In this document: positions 36,088-45,937 of the stretch, piece after piece
Position numbering within the stretch: position 1 is the first letter of the stretch
Layout: each line of letters begins with the position of its first letter
Source: Prolixibacteraceae bacterium
GTDB lineage: Bacteria > Bacteroidota > Bacteroidia > Bacteroidales > Prolixibacteraceae
NCBI GenBank assembly: GCA_025210775.1
Contig: JAOARB010000022.1
Coordinates: 62,001 to 126,000, forward strand
Length of the DNA stretch: 64,000 nucleotides
Reading direction: 5' to 3'
Translations under genes and position numbers: made by a program
The notes under the pieces: model-generated
The model's database searches: none
Told to the model about the DNA's origin: nothing
What the model saw: the letters and a program-made list of their open reading frames with translations, nothing else

Positions 36088-36780
36088 TTAGAATTTAATC
36101 ATGAAGTAAAGAGGAATAATTGCGAATCCTAATGCAATTACCCATGCAAAAATACGTGCAATAACTTCTAAACGTTTTCTCCAAATTTGGTTGTTCCATC
36201 CAATTGTTTGGAATGCTGACCAGAATCCGTGAGAAATGTGAAGTCCTAGTAATGCTGCACCAACCATATAGATAATACAGTATGCTACTGATGATTTAAA
36301 TAAACCAGCAACTAAAGCATAAGCGTTTTCCATTTCTACACTTACACCTGCTTGCATTACGTTCACTGCAACAAGTCCTTCATGAGAAATCTTGAATTTC
36401 CACCAGAAGTTTGCGATATGCATAACTAAGAAAATAAGTACCATTCCACCTAAAATCAACATGTTTTTTGATGGTGCAGTACAACTTAGCACTTTATCTC
36501 CTGTGTTGTATGAGATTGGTCGTGCTTTACGGTTCTCCAAAGTGATAACAAACGACCAGATAATGTGAACCAAGAATCCTAGTGCCAATACAGGCTCCAT
36601 GATCTTAATTGCTGGGTTGGTAGCCATGAAATGAGCTGCCATATTAAACAAGTCGCCACTGTCGTCTACGATCAACAGTAAGTTCAAACTCAGGTGAACA
36701 CAGATGAATGTTATTAGGAATAACCCAGTAACACTCATGAAGAATTTCTTCCCGATGGAAGATTTCAATAAACTGCTCAT
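36088..36780 (-). CDS. sdhC: Succinate dehydrogenase cytochrome b subunit
   Basis: This 230-residue membrane anchor has five hydrophobic helices and holds heme and quinone sites. It is of the single-subunit Bacteroidota/epsilon type (the SdhC of B-type complexes), beginning MSSLLKSSIGKKFFMSVTGLFLITF. Candidate heme ligands are His29 (VHLSLN), His47 (AAHFMA), His67 (FLVHIIW), His121 (VMHIAN) and His180 (GLHISHG). It is the first gene of the operon, 21 bp before sdhA. Confidence 0.93.
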   Translation of the reverse strand: MSSLLKSSIGKKFFMSVTGLFLITFICVHLSLNLLLIVDDSGDLFNMAAHFMATNPAIKIMEPVLALGFLVHIIWSFVITLENRKARPISYNTGDKVLSCTAPSKNMLILGGMVLIFLVMHIANFWWKFKISHEGLVAVNVMQAGVSVEMENAYALVAGLFKSSVAYCIIYMVGAALLGLHISHGFWSAFQTIGWNNQIWRKRLEVIARIFAWVIALGFAIIPLYFMIKF

Positions 36781-36837
36781 AAGTCTCTATTTAAGATATT
36801 TGAATCTTTATTTAAACTGATTTTTTCTAAATCTCCA

Positions 36838-36868
36838 CAAATGTAGAACCCCTACGTAAATAGATCAA
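36838..36868 (-). promoter_or_regulatory. Promoter of sdhCAB
   Basis: Minus-strand TACATTTG (complement of 36838-36845) matches TAnnTTTG and TTG lies 20 nt further upstream (complement of 36866-36868). Confidence 0.6.
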
Positions 36869-37010
36869 TAGATAATAGGGATTAATGAATAATTTAAAAT
36901 GTTTCTAAAAATACGAGTCTTTTGTTCTAAAAAGCTAATAACTAGTGTTTTTGATCATTTTTGTTGTCGTACTAATGAATCCATTCTACATAATGTAGTG
37001 TCTTTCCCTT

Positions 37011-37868
37011 TTATTCTTCCGAAGAATTGCTCTTTGGTGCTGCTTCTTTTGCCTTTTGTCTCTCTTTCCAATGTTCGTCAATCTGGCTTGTAAATTGATT
37101 CAGTAGGTAAAGAAATTTCTCAGGTTCTTCAATAAAACCGTGATGACCCGATTGCTCAAGAACAGTTAAATGTCCATTTCTCCAATTAGGAAGATCTTTT
37201 TGTAATTTCTCTAATGGTGCTACCTGATCAAAAGTTCCTCCAGTAATGTGTACAGGAATAGGGTAGCAGTTTACAAGATGATGCCATGATTTACGCTCTT
37301 TCATTGCATCAATGATGTGGACCAACGATTCTGTTGTTATTTTTGATGACTCTTCTATTAGAAGGTCAATAAAAGGACGCATCTTTTCTCTGTTCTTTGG
37401 AGCAAAGCTTTCAGGAATGGATATACGAGAAATACTTCCTGCTTTTCCTTTTAGTACAAATGTTTTTTCTCTATCCTTTAACTTCTGATATTCTTTGCTT
37501 GCTGCCCATGTAGCACTATGTACAAGTGTTAATGATTTTAGCGTATTTGGATAAAATGCTGCCATCGCTTGTCCTACATATCCTCCCATTGAATGGCCTG
37601 CAAAGTGTACTCTGCCTTCAATCTCTAGATAATCTAAGAGCATCATCATATCTGCTGCTAATTCATCAAAACTGAATGGGGTGGTAATCTCTCCAGCATC
37701 CCCATGACCAGGAAGGTCTACAGCGATGACTTTATATTGAAGTATTAATTTATCCATAATGGGATCAAAAACTTTCTTTGATTCCATATAACCGTGTAAT
37801 AATAGAAGTGGTTCTCCTTCTCCTTGTACTTCTACACAGTAATTTCGGCGGTTGATATTAAGATACAA
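37011..37868 (-). CDS. Alpha/beta hydrolase
   Basis: The 285-residue protein has the fold signature: oxyanion region LLLLHGYMESKK, strand 5 with DLPGHGD, nucleophile elbow AGHSMGGYVG with Ser93, and a catalytic His near the C terminus in EQSGHHGFIEEP. Asp in GGTFDQVAP is the probable acid. The sequence is typical of the MenH/epoxide-hydrolase-like group, but the substrate is unknown. There is no signal peptide. The C-terminal 30 residues are Lys/Glu-rich. On the minus strand TATCTTTG (complement of 37903-37910) is an exact -7 element before the start. Confidence 0.88.
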   Translation of the reverse strand: MYLNINRRNYCVEVQGEGEPLLLLHGYMESKKVFDPIMDKLILQYKVIAVDLPGHGDAGEITTPFSFDELAADMMMLLDYLEIEGRVHFAGHSMGGYVGQAMAAFYPNTLKSLTLVHSATWAASKEYQKLKDREKTFVLKGKAGSISRISIPESFAPKNREKMRPFIDLLIEESSKITTESLVHIIDAMKERKSWHHLVNCYPIPVHITGGTFDQVAPLEKLQKDLPNWRNGHLTVLEQSGHHGFIEEPEKFLYLLNQFTSQIDEHWKERQKAKEAAPKSNSSEE

Positions 37869-37902
37869 TGTATTGATTTTTTATTTATTATCTTTGATGC
37901 CG

Positions 37903-37910
37903 CAAAGATA
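37903..37910 (-). promoter_or_regulatory. Candidate -7 element for the alpha/beta hydrolase gene
   Basis: Minus-strand TATCTTTG followed by GCGGCATC, the same base context as the rplM promoter (TATCTTTGCGGC). No -33 TTG at the usual spacing. Confidence 0.5.
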
Positions 37911-38071
37911 GCGATCTTTCATTGCTTCTTTTACTCCTTTCTTAGTTTCTTTCTGTTCTCGGTCTCTTTATTTTAAGAGGTTTTTGTTAATTAGACTTTT
38001 TTCTTTTGTTACAACTTTTGTTTTTTAGTTAATTGATGCATTTTTGTGTCATATTGTAAATATATATAGAA

Positions 38072-39367
38072 ATGAACGCAAAGTCTAATAAATGGGCTCT
38101 TCTGCCTATTCTAGTATTTCTAGTACTCTATTTGGTGTCTTCTTTATGGTCGGGGGATTTCTATAAGATGCCTTTAATTATATCTTTCTTGGTGGCTGCT
38201 TTTTGTGCTATAGCCATGAATAGAGAAAGATCAATTTCTGAAAAAATTGAATCCTTTGTAAAAGGAATGGGAGATAAGAATATCATGATGATGGTTTTTA
38301 TCTTTCTTCTTGCAGGATGTTTTGCTGCTACTGCTAAAGCTGTTGGTGCTGTAGATGCAACCGTTAATGTGGGACTTCATTTCCTACCTCCAAACATTAT
38401 GCTTGTAGGGGTGTTTGTTATTTCTTGCTTTATCTCTTTATCCATAGGAACCTCTTTAGGTACAATATTAGCTTTAGCACCAATGGCCATCTCTCTTTCT
38501 GAACGTGGAGGTGTTGGCATTGCTTTGGCATTAGGTGCCATTGTCGGAGGATCTATGTTTGGTGATAACCTCTCTCTTATCTCTGACACTACCATTGCAG
38601 CCTCTAGAACACAGGGGTGTAGTATGAGAGATAAATTTAAGATGAACTTTAAGATTGTGGTGCCTGCTGCAATCGTAACGGGTATCATTTACGCTTTTTG
38701 TAATGTGTCTACTTCTATTGAGGCACCTGATTTCTCTATTGAAGAGCTATTGATGGTACTTCCTTATTTGTTTGTCCTTATCTCTGCTTTAGCTGGTTTA
38801 AATGTCGTTTTTGTTCTTCTATTGGGAACGATATTTGCTGGTGGAATGGGACTCTATCTACAAAAGATCGATCCGTGGAGTTGGCTTAAGACCATGAGTG
38901 ATGGAGCTCTTGGAATGTCTGAAATCATCATTATTTCTATGATCGTTGGAGGTATTGTGGAGCTTATTCGTATTAATGGTGGAATCCAGTTTTTATTAAA
39001 TACGATTGGAAATAAAGCCAAAGGGAAAAAAGGAGCAGAATTTGGAATTGCTTTACTCGTAAGTTTAGTAAATGTATTCACAGCAAATAATACGATTGCC
39101 ATTATCATGTCTGGGCCTATCGTAAAGGATATTGCCAAAGAATATAATATCTCTCCTAAACGTGCCGCTTCTATAATGGATACTTTCTCTTGTTTTGTAC
39201 AAGGCATGATTCCATATGGTGCTCAGATACTGGCTGCGGTTACTTTGGTTGGCATTCAACGAGTGACTCCTATCGAATTAATTCAATTCTTGTATTATCC
39301 TTATTTGATGGGAATTGCAGCTGTCCTTTCTATTGTATTCCAATGGCCAAAGGAAAAAGCATTGTAA
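38072..39367 (+). CDS. Na+/H+ antiporter, NhaC family
   Basis: The 431-residue protein has about 11 hydrophobic helices. The segment GAIVGGSMFGDNLSLISDTT near 150-170 is diagnostic of the NhaC family, with the conserved Asp residues in the FGDN and SDTT parts. FISLSIGTSLGTILALAP near 120 and FTANNTIAIIMSGP near 337 are the two half-sites expected for an inverted-repeat antiporter. The likely role is sodium or proton exchange in a saline environment; related proteins can also exchange malate and lactate. It precedes a TonB receptor by 65 bp. Confidence 0.88.
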   Translation: MNAKSNKWALLPILVFLVLYLVSSLWSGDFYKMPLIISFLVAAFCAIAMNRERSISEKIESFVKGMGDKNIMMMVFIFLLAGCFAATAKAVGAVDATVNVGLHFLPPNIMLVGVFVISCFISLSIGTSLGTILALAPMAISLSERGGVGIALALGAIVGGSMFGDNLSLISDTTIAASRTQGCSMRDKFKMNFKIVVPAAIVTGIIYAFCNVSTSIEAPDFSIEELLMVLPYLFVLISALAGLNVVFVLLLGTIFAGGMGLYLQKIDPWSWLKTMSDGALGMSEIIIISMIVGGIVELIRINGGIQFLLNTIGNKAKGKKGAEFGIALLVSLVNVFTANNTIAIIMSGPIVKDIAKEYNISPKRAASIMDTFSCFVQGMIPYGAQILAAVTLVGIQRVTPIELIQFLYYPYLMGIAAVLSIVFQWPKEKAL

Positions 39368-39382
39368 GAAAGAACTATTCGT

Positions 39383-39430
39383 TACATTTATTGTTAATTT
39401 AATTGTCAGTGTGAATTAACAATAAATGTA
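39383..39430 (+). promoter_or_regulatory. 17-bp perfect palindrome next to the TonB receptor start
   Basis: TACATTTATTGTTAATT (39383-39399) is repeated in perfect inverted form at 39414-39430 with a 14-nt loop, ending two bases before the ATG at 39433. In the mRNA the hairpin would reach to the start codon; as DNA it could be an operator. There is no T-run after it, so it is not a standard terminator for the antiporter gene. Confidence 0.65.
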
Positions 39431-39432
39431 CG

Positions 39433-41823
39433 ATGAAACGACTTCTTTGCTTTTTAATATTATTAATCTATATCATCCCTATTTCGGCACAGACTCCTGA
39501 TAATGGTGTGTTTAAAGGTATTGTGCTAGATGATAATACAAATGAGCCTTTACCTTTAGTGACTGTCCAAATTCTAGATACAGGAATAGGAACAATTACT
39601 AATGATAAAGGCTTATTCCAGATAGATAATATCAAACCAGGATATCATGCTTTAAAGGTCTCCTTTTTAGGATATAAAACTTTTATATCTAAGACTTTAT
39701 TGGTTACCAATGCCAGAGCAACCTATCTTGAGGTTCATCTGGAACCTTCTGTCTATGACATTTCTGAAGTGAAAATACGCCCTTCTGCTTTTAGAGAGAA
39801 AGTGGAAGCACCGCTATCTTATCGTTCTATCCCTATTGAAGAAATCGAACGTAATCCAGGTGGAAATAGAGATATCTCGAAAGTGATTCAATCTTATCCT
39901 GGTGTGGGATCTTCTGTGGCTTACCGCAATGACCTGATTGTGCGTGGTGGTGGTCCAGCTGAGAACAAGTTCTTTTTAGATGGTGTCGAGATACCAACCA
40001 TTAATCACTTTGCAACCCAAGGTGCTTCGGGTGGACCTGTCGGAATATTAAATGTCGACTTTATCAGAGAAGTGGACTTCTTTTCTGGTGCTTATCCGGC
40101 TAATCTAGGCACTCCGTTAAGTTCCGTTTTATCTTTTCAACAAAAAGATGGTAACACCGATAGAATAAAATATAGAGCCACTATAGGAGCCTCTGATTTG
40201 GCTCTCACTGCTGATGGTCCTATTGGTGAAAAAACAACCATGGTCGTTTCTGCCAGACGTTCTTATCTGCAATTTCTTTTCCAGATGTTAGAGTTACCTT
40301 TTTTGCCTACCTATAACGACCTTCAGTTTAAAGTGAAGCATAAGATAGATAAGAAGAATGAGATTACATTCTTAGGGATTGGTGCTTATGACGACCTTGT
40401 ATTAAATGAAGATGCAAATGAAACAGAAGAACAGAGGTATATTTTGGGAAATATCCCAACCAATAATCAGTGGAATTATACTCTGGGAACCGTATATAAG
40501 CATTTCAATAATAATGGATACCATCGTTTGGTGCTTAGTCATGATAAACTAGATAATACAGCTTTAAAATATCAAGATAATATTGAAACGAGTGACAATC
40601 TAAACTTAGACTATCACTCATATGAAACGAACACCCGTTTTCGTTATGAAAACTATTTCTATAAAGATAATTTTAAGGCTACTACAGGTTTCAATATCCA
40701 ACATTCAAAATATTTTAATGATACTTATCAAAGACAGTATAAGGAGAATAATGTGCTGGAATACCGCTATAAAACAGACCTCTCGTATTGGTCTTATGGT
40801 GCTTTTACTCAATTGTCAAACACTTTCTTTGATCAAAGATTATTACTCTCTCTAGGAATGCGTATTGATGGATCTTCTTATGCGTCTTATACCAATAATC
40901 CCTTTTCGCAATTTGCTCCACGTCTTTCGGCCAAATATTTTATTTCAGACAAATGGAGTGTAAACCTTAATGGATCTAAGCTTTATCAACTACCAGTAAA
41001 TACTATCTTAGGATATAAGGACCTAAATGATAATCTGGTGAACAAAAAGAATAGGGTAGGATATATCCATTCCGACCAACTTGGATTAGGGCTTACTTGT
41101 AAGCCCAATGAAGGTACGGTCTTTTCAGCGGAAGGATTCTTGAAGTTTTACGATAAATATCCTTTCTCTGTGGAAGATTCCATATCTATGGCCAGCCAAG
41201 GAGGAGATTATGGTGTGGTTGGAACTGAGGAAGTCACTCCAACATCTAAAGGTAGAGTATACGGTATGGAGTTATTGTATCGAAATAATAACCTCAAAGG
41301 GATTAATGTTACGGCATCTTACACTTTCTTCTATTCAGAATTCCAAGATTACAAGAGTGAATATATCCCTTCTTCTTGGGATGTAAGACATATCTTGGCT
41401 GTGACCGCATTAAAGAATTTGCCTAAGAACTGGTCGGTGGGAATGAAGTATCGTTTCCAAGGAGGTGCTCCTTTTACCCCTTATGACTTGGATAAATCGG
41501 CTCAAAAAGAAGCGTGGGATGTACAAGGTCAGGGGTATCTCGATTATTCAAAATTTAACTCTGATAGATTAGGTGCTTTTTCTCAATTAGATCTTCGTAT
41601 AGATAAAGCATGGTATTATAATCGCTGGAGTCTGATGTTCTATATTGATATCCAAAATGTGCTCGCTTCTAGTACGGATACCCCAAATGTATTGGTTCCA
41701 AAATATGACGATAATGGAATGCCTCTAACAGATCCTAACGATCCTTCAAAATACGATCTTAAATATTTAGACGTATCTTCTGGTAATGTCCTTCCTACTA
41801 TAGGAATCATGGTAGAGTTCTAA
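39433..41823 (+). CDS. TonB-dependent receptor with N-terminal CarboxypepD-regulatory-like domain
   Basis: The 796-residue protein has a signal peptide (MKRLLCFLILLIYIIPISA), then a carboxypeptidase-regulatory-like beta-sandwich (FKGIVLDDNTNEPLPLVTVQI, residues about 28-110), a plug domain (RNDLIVRGGGPAENKFFLDGVEIP near 175-198) and a C-terminal beta-barrel ending in the aromatic residue Phe after PTIGIMVEF. It is a SusC-related outer membrane gate that takes energy from TonB-ExbBD, but no SusD follows. Barrel features are those of receptors for siderophores, cobalamin, peptides or polysaccharides, and the ligand cannot be called. It follows the NhaC gene. Confidence 0.88.
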   Translation: MKRLLCFLILLIYIIPISAQTPDNGVFKGIVLDDNTNEPLPLVTVQILDTGIGTITNDKGLFQIDNIKPGYHALKVSFLGYKTFISKTLLVTNARATYLEVHLEPSVYDISEVKIRPSAFREKVEAPLSYRSIPIEEIERNPGGNRDISKVIQSYPGVGSSVAYRNDLIVRGGGPAENKFFLDGVEIPTINHFATQGASGGPVGILNVDFIREVDFFSGAYPANLGTPLSSVLSFQQKDGNTDRIKYRATIGASDLALTADGPIGEKTTMVVSARRSYLQFLFQMLELPFLPTYNDLQFKVKHKIDKKNEITFLGIGAYDDLVLNEDANETEEQRYILGNIPTNNQWNYTLGTVYKHFNNNGYHRLVLSHDKLDNTALKYQDNIETSDNLNLDYHSYETNTRFRYENYFYKDNFKATTGFNIQHSKYFNDTYQRQYKENNVLEYRYKTDLSYWSYGAFTQLSNTFFDQRLLLSLGMRIDGSSYASYTNNPFSQFAPRLSAKYFISDKWSVNLNGSKLYQLPVNTILGYKDLNDNLVNKKNRVGYIHSDQLGLGLTCKPNEGTVFSAEGFLKFYDKYPFSVEDSISMASQGGDYGVVGTEEVTPTSKGRVYGMELLYRNNNLKGINVTASYTFFYSEFQDYKSEYIPSSWDVRHILAVTALKNLPKNWSVGMKYRFQGGAPFTPYDLDKSAQKEAWDVQGQGYLDYSKFNSDRLGAFSQLDLRIDKAWYYNRWSLMFYIDIQNVLASSTDTPNVLVPKYDDNGMPLTDPNDPSKYDLKYLDVSSGNVLPTIGIMVEF

Positions 41824-41829
41824 AAGAAC

Positions 41830-41876
41830 AAAGGTGTCAATAAAAGATTGTAGTCATTGGCACCTTTGCTTTTTTA
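41830..41876 (+). terminator. Terminator of the TonB receptor gene
   Basis: AAAGGTGTCAAT (41830-41841) pairs with ATTGGCACCTTT (41856-41867) with one G-U, followed by a run of T. Confidence 0.85.
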
Positions 41877-42374
41877 TTATTGAAATCGATCACTTTTGAA
41901 TGGACATGGGAACCTAGATTAAGATGCAAAAACATCATTTCCGACTCTCATCTAACCTACGACAACTTCCTGTTGGACCATTACTCATGAATTAACCTCT
42001 ATATTCTGTGTTCAAAAAATAGCTCTGTTGCATTGTGTCTTACTTTCAAATCATAAATGCAACTTTAGATTATAAAAATAAACATAAATTATTATAGTTT
42101 TATTTGTTTTTTATAATTTGCATTCATAATTATAACAGAAGTTAATCTGTTTGTTTCTAATGAATAAGTCTTATCGTACATTCCGTAGCATATATGTTTA
42201 GTAAACTAAAATAATGTATCCAATCAGTTCTCATATTTAATAAACTAATAGAGTTCTTTTACCTTACATCTCATTGCTATACTGGATAAAGATTGGCTTA
42301 AGTGTGTGAAATTTATGATGTTACTTCTTCCTTATTATTCTTTAATCAACTATTAATCTAAAGTCATATAATTG
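41877..42374. other. Gene-free stretch before the CPBP/STN-like gene
   Basis: Very AT-rich spacer without a coding frame, tRNA or recognised promoter on the plus strand. Nothing else seen. Confidence 0.4.
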
Positions 42375-43736
42375 ATGAACTGCAAAAAAATACTTCAGGA
42401 TTATAAATCTTTTCTCATTAATCCAAAAATAGGCTCAATGCCATTATCGATCTTAACTAAATGTAAATGGTTTGCCTTAATATTGCTCTTAAACGAAGTA
42501 TTTTCAGGCTTGTGGTTTTCTTTTAAGGAATTATTTGATTATCCTCCACAACCAATAGCCACTTCCTCTAGCTTTTCTTTGAACGATTTCTTATTGATTA
42601 TTCTAATTCTTCCAATAATAGAAGAATGTATTTTTAGGTTACACCTATTGCCTAAAATAAAGAATATTATTGCATCAATTATTTGTTTCGCTTTTTTTGT
42701 AGGCATCATTTTTAATGGCGGAATATTAGGCATGCTTACAATGAACTGGAACATAATTGGATCGTGTTTTATTTTTGTATGCGTCATTCTTATGATCTAT
42801 TTTATTTCTTTCAAAAGAGTAAATAAATACTTGCAGAAAGTGTGGATCACAAACTTCTCTAGAGTGTTTTTCGGTATGACTATTTTATTTGGTTTCGCCC
42901 ATATTCTAAATTGGGGGGTGACCATAAGAAATATATTATTACTGCCATTACTTGTAGCACCACAATTATTTTTAGGTTTAAATTGTGGATATTTAAGACT
43001 TAAATTGGGTTTTAGATGGGGGGTATTATTTCATATAATTCATAATACAATTTCTGTGCTAGTTCTACTATTTATAATCCATCCGGAATTATTAAATAAG
43101 GCTTTTCATGTTCCACAATGTAAGTGCGAATATCCTACTAAAACACAATTAGATTCATATGAGCTAACTATTTCAGAAAATAAAGATCGTGCTCTGCCGC
43201 TATATAAAATATCAAAGAATGAAATTTACTTTGAAAACACTTCCATAAAAGAGGTTTTCACTTCACTTGCATTAGCTTTAAAAGCGACTGTTATATTCGA
43301 TAATGAGGTAGTGGCAAACACTAAAGTTAATCTTAAGTTTTTAAATCACTCCTCTAAGGATCATACGGTAAAAGAAATTCGTCATTTTGTTATTCAACAG
43401 CTGTTCAATAAATATAATTTAAAATCAGATTTTTATTTGTTGCCGAGTGGTTGTTGGGTGCTGTCCAAAGAAAAAGTGTCTGATAACGAATTGAAGATCA
43501 CTCCTAAGGATACAATTGTTTTACGAAACAAATCAATTAAAGATTTATCAAAAGAGTTGGAAAAAACGTATGACATTGAATGTATTACTTTGATGGACTC
43601 ACAAGAGAAGTTCGATTTTATTTTACCCAAGGATAATAAAGATGAGCTAAAGGTGATTTTGCATAACAATTACAACGTAAACTTAAAGGAGCTAGATAAG
43701 GAAAGTGGTTATTACTATATCACCAATAAAAAATAG
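42375..43736 (+). CDS. CPBP-type intramembrane protease fused to two STN-like domains
   Basis: The ATG at 42375 is preceded by an in-frame TTG that is an alternative start; the product has 453 residues. Residues 25-240 hold about seven hydrophobic segments with CPBP motifs: PIIEECIFRL (Glu83, Glu84, Arg88), FGFAHILN (His176) and LFHIIHN (His220/His223). Residues about 280-360 and 385-452 resemble the short N-terminal domain of secretins and TonB receptors (STN): IKEVFTSLALALKATVIFDN and IKDLSKELEKTYDIECITL start two such units. No signal peptide is seen. The fusion is unusual; the STN-like units would extend into the periplasm as a sensor or substrate-binding part. The STN assignment is tentative. 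Confidence 0.7.
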   Translation: MNCKKILQDYKSFLINPKIGSMPLSILTKCKWFALILLLNEVFSGLWFSFKELFDYPPQPIATSSSFSLNDFLLIILILPIIEECIFRLHLLPKIKNIIASIICFAFFVGIIFNGGILGMLTMNWNIIGSCFIFVCVILMIYFISFKRVNKYLQKVWITNFSRVFFGMTILFGFAHILNWGVTIRNILLLPLLVAPQLFLGLNCGYLRLKLGFRWGVLFHIIHNTISVLVLLFIIHPELLNKAFHVPQCKCEYPTKTQLDSYELTISENKDRALPLYKISKNEIYFENTSIKEVFTSLALALKATVIFDNEVVANTKVNLKFLNHSSKDHTVKEIRHFVIQQLFNKYNLKSDFYLLPSGCWVLSKEKVSDNELKITPKDTIVLRNKSIKDLSKELEKTYDIECITLMDSQEKFDFILPKDNKDELKVILHNNYNVNLKELDKESGYYYITNKK

Positions 43737-43773
43737 ATAAAGGAATCTCTCTATTTGTTCAATATCAGATTAA

Positions 43774-43815
43774 AACAGAGGCGTCCAAAGGAGAATTCCA
43801 TTGGACGCCTCTGTT
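43774..43815. terminator. Bidirectional terminator between the CPBP/STN-like gene and sucD
   Basis: A perfect 15-bp stem AACAGAGGCGTCCAA (43774-43788) with 43801-43815 around a 12-nt loop. Confidence 0.85.
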
Positions 43816-43828
43816 ATATATAGATCTT

Positions 43829-44698
43829 TTACGGAAGAAGTTTCTTTATTAGAATTGGAATCTCTTCTGGCTCTCTGGCTACAGGAATACCGAACTTCTC
43901 AAAATAGGCAATCTTTTCTTGTGCCGTACCACTACCACTAGAGATTATCGCTCCAGCATGTCCCATCTGTTTCCCTACGGGGGCTGTTTGTCCCGCAATA
44001 AATATAACCACTGGTTTGGTCACCTTCGAATTGATAAACTCTGCAGCACGCTCTTCTGCATCTCCGCCAATTTCTCCTATCAGAACAATGGCATGAGTTT
44101 CTGGATCTTTCTCAAACTTATCTAATAGCTCTTCGTAATACAATCCAGCAATAGGATCTCCTCCTATACCAATTGAAGTACTTTGTCCAATATCGTTCTT
44201 GGTTAATAGATCTACCATCTCATAAGTTAATGTCCCACTACGACTGATCAACCCTACTTTCCCTTCTTTAAAGATGTGAGAGGGAAGAATGCCAATCATG
44301 GATTTTCCTGGAGATATCAACCCCGGACAATTAGGCCCAACCAAAGAGGTGCCATTCTTTTGTAATACCTTCTTTACTCGTAGCATATCTATAACAGGAA
44401 TGCCTTCAGATATGGCTACAACTAGCTTTATTCCAGCATCCGATGCCTCCAAAATCGCATCTGGTGCAAACTTTGAAGGAACAAAGATGATTGATGTATC
44501 AGCTTCTGTCGCTCTGACTGCTTCTTTCATGGTATTAAACACAGGAACTCCCTCTACCAATTCTCCTCCTTTGCCAGGGGATACTCCACCAACAATATGG
44601 GTTCCGTATGCTAACATCTTTTTCGTATGGAAAGCACCATCTCTTCCTGTGATGCCCTGAACTATGACCTTGCTTTTTTTATTTATAAGAATACTCAT
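43829..44698 (-). CDS. sucD: Succinyl-CoA synthetase alpha subunit
   Basis: SucD carries the phospho-histidine and CoA site of the enzyme that links succinyl-CoA and ATP/GTP. The 289 residues include [17 protein letters not shown] near 13-29 for CoA binding, GPNCPGLI near 121-128, and [16 protein letters not shown], with His247 the phosphorylated residue. sucC is immediately upstream, with 20 bp between them. The pair is an operon on the minus strand. Confidence 0.96.
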   Translation of the reverse strand: MSILINKKSKVIVQGITGRDGAFHTKKMLAYGTHIVGGVSPGKGGELVEGVPVFNTMKEAVRATEADTSIIFVPSKFAPDAILEASDAGIKLVVAISEGIPVIDMLRVKKVLQKNGTSLVGPNCPGLISPGKSMIGILPSHIFKEGKVGLISRSGTLTYEMVDLLTKNDIGQSTSIGIGGDPIAGLYYEELLDKFEKDPETHAIVLIGEIGGDAEERAAEFINSKVTKPVVIFIAGQTAPVGKQMGHAGAIISSGSGTAQEKIAYFEKFGIPVAREPEEIPILIKKLLP

Positions 44699-44718
44699 GA
44701 CGCTTTTGTTATTGGGGA

Positions 44719-45852
44719 TTATTGGATCTCTGCTATTGCTATTCTCGCTGCTTCACTCATTGAAGAAACGGTCTTTATCTTAGATGAAGCTTTAAGAATG
44801 TTTAAACCTTCTTCTGCATTTGTTCCTGAGAGACGAACAACGATAGGTAAATTGATCTCCATCTTTGCGAATGCTTCTAACAATCCTTTTGCGACATCAT
44901 CACATCGGGTAATCCCTCCAAATATATTTATCATGATGGCCTTTACATTCGGATCTTGTGTCAAGTAATGCATCGCCTTGATTACCTTCTCTGGATTGGA
45001 ACTTCCTCCAATATCTAAAAAGTTGGCTGGTGTTCCCCCATATAACTTGATCATGTCCATGGTAGCCATTGCCAGACCTGCACCATTGACCATACAGCCA
45101 ATCTCACCATCCAAACGAACATAACTGAGACCATGACTCTTTGCTTCTAATTCAAGCTTTTCTATCTCATCTGGTTCTCTATATTTCTCTAGTTCAGGAT
45201 GACGATACATCGCATTATCGTCAATAGACATCTTAGCATCTAAGGCTATCATCTCTTCTTTTCCTGTGATAACTAGTGGGTTGATCTCTACCAATGAAGC
45301 ATCTTTAGTGATAAAACAGTCATAAGCCTTTACGATAAGATCTGAAAATTGTCGAACCAATGAGATCTCTTTAAAGAAATCAAATGCAATCTCTCTTGCT
45401 CGATACATTGGTATAGAGGAGGCTATCGGTAGATAATATTTGTGAATCTTTTCGGGACTGTGTTTAGCAACCTCCTCTATTTCAACTCCTCCTTCTGGAC
45501 TTACCATAAGAAGGATTCTTTGACTGTTTCGATCTATTGTCAAACCTACATAGTACTCTTTTTGAATATCAATAGCTTCTGACACAAGGACTTTCTCTAC
45601 TTTTAGTCCCTTGATCTCCATTCCAAGTATGGTATTGGTGGCCATCTGTAGCTCTTTCTCTGTGGATGCCAACTTGATCCCACCAGCTTTTCCTCTTCCT
45701 CCTGTATGTACTTGGGCTTTGACAACTACTTTGGTGTTTATCTCACGAAATGCAATAACCGCCTCTTTGCCATCAATGCATAACTTTTCTTTCGGAATGC
45801 GAATATGAAATTCTTTAAAGATCTCTTTCGCTTGATATTCATGTATCTTCAT
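44719..45852 (-). CDS. sucC: Succinyl-CoA synthetase beta subunit
   Basis: The 377-residue protein has an ATP-grasp N-terminal domain ([36 protein letters not shown] near 47-62) and a ligase C-terminal domain ([17 protein letters not shown] near 252-268; [15 protein letters not shown] near 314-328). It pairs with SucD. The GRGKAGG loop is the nucleotide-binding grip of the beta subunit. The window shows no adjacent 2-oxoglutarate dehydrogenase, so the enzyme may also serve a reductive or fumarate branch. Confidence 0.96.
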   Translation of the reverse strand: MKIHEYQAKEIFKEFHIRIPKEKLCIDGKEAVIAFREINTKVVVKAQVHTGGRGKAGGIKLASTEKELQMATNTILGMEIKGLKVEKVLVSEAIDIQKEYYVGLTIDRNSQRILLMVSPEGGVEIEEVAKHSPEKIHKYYLPIASSIPMYRAREIAFDFFKEISLVRQFSDLIVKAYDCFITKDASLVEINPLVITGKEEMIALDAKMSIDDNAMYRHPELEKYREPDEIEKLELEAKSHGLSYVRLDGEIGCMVNGAGLAMATMDMIKLYGGTPANFLDIGGSSNPEKVIKAMHYLTQDPNVKAIMINIFGGITRCDDVAKGLLEAFAKMEINLPIVVRLSGTNAEEGLNILKASSKIKTVSSMSEAARIAIAEIQ

Positions 45853-45937
45853 ATAAACAGTATTATAAGAATGTGTAACCAGCTATAAGCTAGAACATCG
45901 TATCCTACATTTTGTTTATAATTTAAATACGATGTTA

